From NCBI GenBank assembly GCA_026984555.1, contig JALSRY010000057.1, positions 1 to 5,158 on the forward strand: DNA of 5,158 nucleotides. Reading direction: 5' to 3'. Below, piece after piece: positions 1-3,776 of this stretch (position 1 is its first letter; every line of letters begins with the position of its first letter). This DNA comes from Phycisphaerae bacterium. Its GTDB lineage: Bacteria; Planctomycetota; Phycisphaerae; UBA1845; Fen-1342. Below the pieces are notes generated by a model. It was given only the letters and a program-made list of their open reading frames with translations, did no database searches and was not told where the DNA came from. Position numbers and translations under genes: made by a program.

Positions 1-6
1 CTGACA

Positions 7-31
7 GCCGCCCCCCGAACAGGGAGGCGGC
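7..31. repeat. GC-rich inverted repeat at left edge
   Basis: GCCGCCCCCC (7-16) pairs with GGGAGGCGGC (22-31) apart from one C-A mismatch (13/25), with a 5-nt loop. Neither side is followed by a T-run in this window, so it cannot be called a terminator; it may belong to a gene outside the window. Confidence 0.35.
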
Positions 32-223
32 GGCGTGCTCCGGCCACACGCCGGCACGCGCGTGTTCCCCTCAAGCCTACAAAACGTTACCGGCGCATCG
101 CAAACCGGCGGCGTCTTTTTCGTCTCCGCGGGGCCGATAACCGTCCATCGGGCCGCCCACGCCCGCCGAAGGATTCATCGGGCATTTGCGGCTGTCGAAT
201 CACAAGCACGGCGCCAATAAACA

Positions 224-252
224 GGGGAGGTCGGGACGTACCCGACCTCCCC
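224..252 (-). terminator. Intrinsic terminator after hcp
   Basis: GGGGAGGTCGGG (224-235) and CCCGACCTCCCC (241-252) form a perfect 12-bp GC-rich stem with a 5-nt loop. On the minus strand the stem is followed by TGTTTATT (223-216), an acceptable though interrupted T-rich tail. It begins 89 nt after the hcp stop and no other gene intervenes, so it most likely ends the hcp transcript. The plus-strand side has no T-run. Confidence 0.75.
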
Positions 253-341
253 GCTCCCGGCGGCTTCTTCGTCTTGTCCCTCCCTACCGGCCAAGCACCC
301 GCGGGCAGCGGACCCGCGGCCCGAGCCAAGCCGGCGCCGGG

Positions 342-827
342 TTACTTCGGCACGGCCCAACTATCCTCCGACTCGATTCCGTCGATCTCCCAGGTCCAGC
401 GGATCTTCTTGTACGTGAACATCACCTCTTCCATGTGCGTGTAGCTCTCGGTCGCGGCATCGAGGCAGTTGGGCATCCACGGGCGGATGCTCACGATGAT
501 GGCGTCTTCGAGCGTGTGGGTGAAGTAATGTTCTTCCTGTCCGGTGGGGTCGATCCGGTACCACTTGATCGTGACGTTCCTCATGTGCTCGCCCGTGCAA
601 AGCGCCTGGTAGAGCTTGGGCGAGGACTTGTCGAACACCTTGACGACCGAGAGGGCGTTGTGGACCCGTTTGCCGGTGGACAGGCCGGACTGCGGATCGC
701 GGGGGATGCGCACCTCGTGGTTGAACGCCTCGACGAGGATTGTCCCCTCGCGTCCCTGCATTTCGCACGAACCTTCGATCGTGCCCTGGTTTTCGCCTTC
801 CATGGTCATGTGAGCTGGCATTGGCAT
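342..827 (-). CDS. hcp: Type VI secretion system tube protein Hcp (TssD)
   Basis: This 161-residue protein matches the Hcp family (usually about 160-175 residues). Hcp forms hexameric rings that stack into the inner T6SS tube, which is expelled when the TssB/TssC sheath contracts and can carry small effectors in its lumen. Family features seen are the early beta-strand region with VEAFNHEV (32-39), the segment VVKVFDKSSPKLYQAL (61-76) with the conserved K-x-x-D-x-S-S-P-x-L pattern, the glycine before a beta-strand (TGEHMRNVTIKWYRI, 78-92), the LEDAIIVSI strand (106-114) and the C-terminal EEVMFTYKKIRWTWEI (133-148). No extra C-terminal domain follows, so it is not an effector-fused Hcp. The start at 827 is favoured over in-frame ATGs at 821, 809 and 803, because AAGGAG (841-836) sits 8 nt upstream. 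It is the last gene of the tssB-tssC-hcp series, 434 bp after tssC. It has its own candidate sigma-54 promoter and a terminator downstream. Confidence 0.95.
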   Translation of the reverse strand: MPMPAHMTMEGENQGTIEGSCEMQGREGTILVEAFNHEVRIPRDPQSGLSTGKRVHNALSVVKVFDKSSPKLYQALCTGEHMRNVTIKWYRIDPTGQEEHYFTHTLEDAIIVSIRPWMPNCLDAATESYTHMEEVMFTYKKIRWTWEIDGIESEDSWAVPK

Positions 828-920
828 GGCGTATACTCCTTCAGAAGACCTCTTGAATTGCTTTTACGGTAGTGCGGCGGGCCCTCACCGAGCCCCTTCC
901 CTTCACCGCCAACCCGTTTT

Positions 921-936
921 CCCCGTCCCATCGGGG
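921..936 (-). repeat. Small hairpin at the start of the predicted hcp leader
   Basis: CCCCG (921-925) and CGGGG (932-936) form a 5-bp stem with a 6-nt loop, starting about 8 nt after the predicted sigma-54 start and followed on the minus strand by AAAA. It could protect the 5' end of the hcp mRNA, but a stem this short may be chance. Confidence 0.25.
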
Positions 937-954
937 CGTTGCGAAGCGAGCCGT

Positions 955-971
955 TGCACGCGACGTGCCAG
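955..971 (-). promoter_or_regulatory. Sigma-54 (RpoN) promoter upstream of hcp
   Basis: The minus strand reads CTGGCACG (971-964), TCGC (963-960), GTGCA (959-955). The sigma-54 consensus is YTGGCACG-N4-TTGCW, so only the first T of the -12 box differs, and the GG (969-968) and GC (957-956) are correctly spaced. Predicted initiation is near 944, giving a leader of about 117 nt to the hcp start at 827. Sigma-54 control of hcp is established in Vibrio cholerae (through VasH), which makes the site biologically sensible. A sigma-54 promoter needs an enhancer-binding activator, which is not encoded in this window. Confidence 0.6.
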
Positions 972-1212
972 CGAACCGCCCGCACGGCGTTCACGGGCCG
1001 AACGAACCGCAACTATCGCCGAGTCAATGGGTTATGATCTGCCCGCAGCGCCGACGACTCCGGCCGCCGCTCCGCCTGCGTCGCGGCTGGGAAATCGCTG
1101 CGACCCAAGCGTTTCCCACTTCGCACCGTCGCTACCCATCTTCGCCGCGTGCCCGGCCCTCAAACCGCAGCCAAGCCGCCCCCGGGTGGTACCGCCTTGT
1201 CACGCACCAAGG

Positions 1213-1237
1213 CGCACGCGACGGCGCCGTGCGTGCG
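1213..1237 (-). repeat. GC-rich hairpin downstream of tssC
   Basis: CGCACGC (1213-1219) pairs with GCGTGCG (1231-1237). Inside, after a single bulged base at 1220, ACG (1221-1223) pairs with CGT (1228-1230) around a GCGC loop. It begins 24 nt beyond the tssC stop. There is no T-run on the minus strand, so it is a poor classic terminator; it could pause transcription, limit read-through into hcp or protect the tssBC mRNA end. A weaker CCTTG/CAAGG stem follows at 1196-1213. Confidence 0.5.
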
Positions 1238-1261
1238 ACGGCATGTCGCCGAGGACTGTGA

Positions 1262-2740
1262 CTACTTGTCGAGTTTGCCCACGAGCGAGAGCGTGAAATT
1301 GGCGCCCTCGAACTTGATGTGAGGCATCACCTGCAAATCCACCTTGTAAAAACCAACCTCGCCCGGAACTTCCGAGACCTCGATATTGAACTTGCGGATC
1401 GGCCGGCGGTTGGCCACCTCCTCGGTCGGGTTGTCCATGTCCGCCGCGTATTGCCGCATCCATTCGGTCAGCTCCGACTGCATCTTGGTCGGGCTTTGCC
1501 AGGTCTGGATGTTGTCGCGCTGGATCACTTTCAGGTAGTGCGCCAGCCGCGAGATCATCATCATGTACGGCAAGCGGGTGCCGAGCTTGTAGTTGGTCTG
1601 GTCGCGTTGACCTTCCTCGGTATCGGGGAAGGTCTTGGGCTTCTGGACCGAGTTGGCGCTGAAGAAACACGCCTTGTCCGTGTTCTTGTACATGGTCAGG
1701 CCGATGAACCCGCACTCGGCCAGCTCGAACTCCCGCCGGTCGGAGATGAGCACTTCGGTCGGAATCTTGGTTTCGATCCCGTCCATCGTCTTGTACTGGT
1801 GCAGGATCAGGTTTTCGACCATGCCGCCGGCCTGCGGCCCGGTGCAATTCATCGTCCAACGCGACTTGGCGAACGAGTCGGTCAACCGGGTCGCAAACGC
1901 AAACGCCGCATTGCCCCACAGGTACTTCTTGTGGCTGTCGACCACTTTTTCCTCGTAATTGAACGCCTTGACGGGGTTGGCGTCGGGGTCGTAGGGATGA
2001 CGCAGCAGGAACCGCGGCATCGTGAGGCCGAAATAGCGCGCGTCGGGGCTGTCGCGGAACGAGTTCCACTTGGTGTACTGCGGCCCTTCGAAGACGCTTT
2101 CGAGATCCTTGAGCTTGGGCAACTCCTGGAAGTCCTCGATGCCGAACATCTCGGGGCCGGCCGCGGCGATGAATGGGCAGTGGGCCATCGCGCCGACCGC
2201 GGAGACCTTCTGCATCAGGGCGATGTCGCGCGGGCCGGGACCGAATTCGTAGTTGGCGATCATCGCGCCGAATGGTTCCCCCCCGGCCTGGCCGAACTCG
2301 GCCGTGTAGATGTGCTGGTACAAACCGGATTTGGGAATCTCGGGCGCGTTCTCGAAGTCTTCGAGCAGCTCGTCTTTCGAGACGTTGAGGATGTCGATCT
2401 TGATGTTTTCGCGGAAATCGGTCTGATCCACGACGAACTTCAACCCCCGCCAGGCCGATTCGAGCTTCTGCACGTCCTCGTGGTGGAGGATCTCGTCGAT
2501 CTGGGCGCCCAGCTTCGCGTCGATCTCGGCGATGTAGGCGTCGATCAACGCTTTGTCGATCTTTTCGGCGGGGGTCGTGACGAGGTTGGCGAGCAGCTCC
2601 TGCACACCCCGACGCGCGACGCGCTGGGCTTCCTTGTCCTTGATCCCCGTCGCTACCGTAATCTCATCCAGCAGCGAGGATACGTCCTCCGGCAATTCCT
2701 GTGGGGCGGGCGCCTGGGCGGCATCGGGTGCGTCTGCCAT
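1262..2740 (-). CDS. tssC: Type VI secretion system contractile sheath large subunit TssC (VipB)
   Basis: TssC pairs with TssB to form the cytoplasmic sheath around the Hcp tube; sheath contraction drives secretion. At 492 residues it has the usual family length. Conserved blocks run in order: EILHHEDVQKLESAWRGLK (83-101), SKDELLEDFE (121-130), EFGQAGGEPFGAMIANYEF (148-166), HCPFIAAAGPEMFG (187-200), RYFGLTMPRFLLRHPY (235-250), YLWGNAAFAFATR (273-285), KIPTEVLISDRREFEL (325-340) and LPYMMMISRLAHYLKVIQRD (390-409). The N-terminus (LLDEITVATGI, 23-33) matches the region that in Vibrio VipB is bound by the ClpV unfoldase. I place the start at 2740 because GGAG (2751-2748) lies 7 nt upstream. An ATG at 2746 is too close to that site. 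The longer in-frame start at 2794 would add 18 residues (rich in Arg, Gln and Ala) unlike the family. It lies 159 bp after tssB; the stop is TAG. Confidence 0.97.
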   Translation of the reverse strand: MADAPDAAQAPAPQELPEDVSSLLDEITVATGIKDKEAQRVARRGVQELLANLVTTPAEKIDKALIDAYIAEIDAKLGAQIDEILHHEDVQKLESAWRGLKFVVDQTDFRENIKIDILNVSKDELLEDFENAPEIPKSGLYQHIYTAEFGQAGGEPFGAMIANYEFGPGPRDIALMQKVSAVGAMAHCPFIAAAGPEMFGIEDFQELPKLKDLESVFEGPQYTKWNSFRDSPDARYFGLTMPRFLLRHPYDPDANPVKAFNYEEKVVDSHKKYLWGNAAFAFATRLTDSFAKSRWTMNCTGPQAGGMVENLILHQYKTMDGIETKIPTEVLISDRREFELAECGFIGLTMYKNTDKACFFSANSVQKPKTFPDTEEGQRDQTNYKLGTRLPYMMMISRLAHYLKVIQRDNIQTWQSPTKMQSELTEWMRQYAADMDNPTEEVANRRPIRKFNIEVSEVPGEVGFYKVDLQVMPHIKFEGANFTLSLVGKLDK

Positions 2741-2899
2741 CGTCATTCTCCGACTCTGTGCGGCTCGACAACCCGCCGGTTGCCGTGGCAACATGGCGTC
2801 AGGTTTCGAGCCGGATGCTGAACATGTGCGATTCGAGTGGTCCCGCGTGTCCTCGTACCAGTCTCACGAACACGTGATCTGGAAACGCCTCCGGCATCC
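2741..2899. other. tssB-tssC intergenic region with two small inverted repeats
   Basis: The 159-bp gap holds no gene. It contains TCACG-N4-CGTGA (2864-2877) soon after the tssB stop and GTTGC-N4-GCAAC (2779-2792) about 30 nt ahead of the tssC ribosome site GGAG (2751-2748). Neither is followed by a T-run on the minus strand, so tssB and tssC are still probably co-transcribed. No convincing promoter is seen here. Confidence 0.5.
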
Positions 2900-3397
2900 C
2901 TACTCGCCGGCGGCGTCCTCCTGGGCCTTGCTGAAGACATCCAACAGCTTCTTGCGGGTGTCCTCGTCCTTGACAATTTCCGCGATTTTCTTCTGGAAGG
3001 CGCGCTTGTTCGACAGCGGCGCCTTCAACGCCGTCAACGCTTCGCGCGTCTCGAGCAACTGCCGCAACTCCGGCACCTGGCGGGCGATCTGCTCCGGTTC
3101 GAAGTCCTTGAGCGTCGCGAACTTGAGCTGGACGCCCATCTCGTCGCCTTCGCCGCCGGTCAACTTGTTCGGAACGTTGATCGTCAACTCGAGATTCTGG
3201 CTCCGCATCACGTCGTTGAAGTTGTCCTTGTCGACGCGCGTCATCTTGCGGTCTTCCAGCGGGGTATCGTCCTCGCGGAGCGTAAAATCGCCGAGCATCG
3301 CCAGCCGCAGCGGAAGCTCTTTTTGTTCCTTGGTGTTGGTCGCCGGGCGATAGGTGATATTGACTCGCTCTTTGGGAGCCTTGGACTGCTGCTTCAT
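2900..3397 (-). CDS. tssB: Type VI secretion system contractile sheath small subunit TssB (VipA)
   Basis: TssB is the small sheath subunit that interlocks with TssC to build the contractile cylinder. The 165-residue length fits the family. Signature blocks are visible: RVNITY (11-16), ELPLRLAMLGDFTLRED (27-43, the family's ELP...LGDF motif), DKDNFNDVM (56-64) followed by LELTINVPNKL (69-79), and LKFATLKDFEPEQIARQVPE (91-110) leading into the LLETREALTALKAPL helix (114-128). The C-terminal helices are charged, and no signal peptide or membrane segment is present, as expected for a cytoplasmic protein. The start at 3397 is chosen because GAGGA (3407-3403) lies 5 nt upstream. The in-frame ATG at 3478 would add 27 residues (rich in Ala and Cys) that the family lacks. 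It is the first T6SS gene of the group, preceded by a terminator from the upstream gene and by two candidate promoters, so it probably starts the tssBC transcript. Confidence 0.96.
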   Translation of the reverse strand: MKQQSKAPKERVNITYRPATNTKEQKELPLRLAMLGDFTLREDDTPLEDRKMTRVDKDNFNDVMRSQNLELTINVPNKLTGGEGDEMGVQLKFATLKDFEPEQIARQVPELRQLLETREALTALKAPLSNKRAFQKKIAEIVKDEDTRKKLLDVFSKAQEDAAGE

Positions 3398-3441
3398 GTG
3401 ATTCCTCGCAATCTGTGCAGACAGGCGCGCCGCCGCAGCCG

Positions 3442-3457
3442 CGCAAGGCGCGAGCCC
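3442..3457 (-). promoter_or_regulatory. Weak sigma-54-like -24/-12 element upstream of tssB
   Basis: The minus strand reads GGGCTCG (3457-3451), four bases, then TTGCG (3446-3442). Compared with TGGCACG-N4-TTGCW this matches 9 of 12 informative positions, including the essential GG (3456-3455) and GC (3444-3443) at the right spacing. Predicted initiation near 3431 would leave a 34-nt leader containing the tssB ribosome site. The local sequence is very GC-rich, which raises the chance of a false match. Confidence 0.33.
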
Positions 3458-3483
3458 GCCGGCGCATGCACCGAACACCCTTA

Positions 3484-3512
3484 CTTCTAACTTCCGTCGG
3501 CGCCGACGTCAA
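3484..3512 (-). promoter_or_regulatory. Sigma-70-like promoter candidate for tssBC
   Basis: On the minus strand, TTGACG (3512-3507; 5 of 6 to the -35 consensus) is followed by exactly 17 nt and then TAGAAG (3489-3484; 4 of 6 to the -10 consensus). Initiation near 3477 would give a leader of about 80 nt before the tssB start. It lies between the upstream terminator and tssB, as expected for a promoter of this unit. The match could be fortuitous, and planctomycete promoter consensus is poorly defined. Confidence 0.45.
3495..3508. promoter_or_regulatory. Perfect 14-bp palindrome, possible operator upstream of tssB
   Basis: CGTCGGCGCCGACG is identical to its own reverse complement. It lies inside the spacer of the sigma-70-like promoter and overlaps the last 2 bp of its -35 box, a position where a dimeric regulator would block or modulate polymerase. 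If the sigma-54-like element is the true promoter, the palindrome is centred about 70 bp upstream of its predicted start and could instead bind an activator. GC-rich palindromes arise by chance at appreciable rates here. Confidence 0.35.
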
Positions 3513-3692
3513 CCAGTTTTACCGGGCGTTGGGGCGGGAAACCACCGCTGAGCCTCCAGCCGCCGCGTGGTCACTCGACCCGCGGCGTTTGTTTCAGCAT
3601 CGATCGGCCGCCTCGCGCCGGCAGTGCGCGCGAAAGCGGGCATGGTCCAAGTATCCTCTTGATGGATGCGCCCGGTACGCAACGCGGGCGCG

Positions 3693-3731
3693 AAAAACCG
3701 GGCGACACGAGCCGGTAGCCCGTGCCGCCCG
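3693..3731 (-). terminator. Strong intrinsic terminator after the dockerin-like gene
   Basis: On the minus strand, 3731-3718 pairs with 3712-3699 in a 14-bp stem containing two G-U wobbles (3725/3705 and 3720/3710). The loop is TACCG (3717-3713), and one G is followed by TTTTT (3697-3693). The wobbles become C-A mismatches on the plus strand, and the T-run lies on the minus-strand 3' side, so it acts for minus-strand transcription. It begins about 45 nt after the stop of the extracellular protein and separates that gene from tssB. Confidence 0.87.
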
Positions 3732-3748
3732 TCGTGTCACTGGTGCGT

Positions 3749-3770
3749 CCAGACGCAGCGTCGCGTCTGG
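3749..3770 (-). repeat. Perfect inverted repeat directly after the dockerin-like gene
   Basis: CCAGACGC (3749-3756) and GCGTCTGG (3763-3770) form a perfect 8-bp stem with a 6-nt loop. It starts only 6 nt past the stop codon at 3777. There is no T-run, so it is more likely a transcript 3'-end stabilising hairpin, or an accessory to the terminator at 3693-3731, than a terminator in its own right. Confidence 0.6.
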
Positions 3771-3776
3771 GTGGCG

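Larger units (their letters stand above)
1..341. other. Non-coding region downstream of hcp
   Basis: No gene is supported here. Apart from the hcp terminator, it holds a 7-bp perfect stem CCGCGGG/CCCGCGG (299-305 with 313-319) between hcp and the terminator. A 10-bp stem with one mismatch lies near the left edge (7-16 with 22-31). No tssE or other T6SS gene start is visible on the minus strand to the left edge; the ATGs at 184-115 lead to short frames without family features. Confidence 0.55.
828..1261. other. Long non-coding gap between tssC and hcp
   Basis: This 434-bp stretch has no protein-coding frame I can support on either strand. In transcription order it holds a GC-rich hairpin after tssC (1213-1237), an open GC-rich stretch (about 980-1200) with a half-site resembling the tssB palindrome (1048-1056), a good sigma-54 promoter match (955-971), a small leader hairpin and the hcp ribosome site AAGGAG (841-836). 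Confidence 0.65.
3398..3776. other. Intergenic region upstream of tssB
   Basis: This 379-bp stretch has no recognisable gene. It holds the 3'-end hairpins of the upstream gene (3693-3770), a sigma-70-like promoter with an embedded palindrome (3484-3512), a weaker sigma-54-like element (3442-3457) and the tssB ribosome site GAGGA (3407-3403). A 44-codon minus-strand frame at 3509-3643 is open but has no supporting evidence. Confidence 0.7.

Noticed and set aside
186..872. 228-codon plus-strand open frame opposite hcp
   Set aside because: It spans hcp and its terminator in antisense, has an Arg-rich composition and no recognisable domain; hcp explains the coding signal.
1033..1038. TATGAT on the plus strand, 5 of 6 to a -10 box
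   Set aside because: No -35 element at suitable spacing and no plus-strand gene downstream.
1044..1102. CGCAGCG / CGCTGCG inverted pair in the tssC-hcp gap
   Set aside because: Only 7 bp separated by 45 nt in GC-rich DNA; expected by chance.
1319..2821. 500-codon plus-strand open frame opposite tssC
   Set aside because: It mirrors tssC, which matches its family along its full length. The frame is low in complexity (rich in Val, Leu, Arg, Asp, Gly) as expected for the antisense of a GC-rich gene, and shows no family features.
3398..3420. TGCAC and TTGC near the tssB start as a sigma-54 site
   Set aside because: The spacing between the two elements is 2 bases too short, and the -12 part overlaps the ribosome site region.
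3509..3643. 44-codon minus-strand frame upstream of tssB with AGAGG ten bases before its ATG
   Set aside because: The spacing is loose, the composition is Arg/Ala-rich, it resembles no family, and it ends inside the candidate tssB promoter. Not enough to call a gene.
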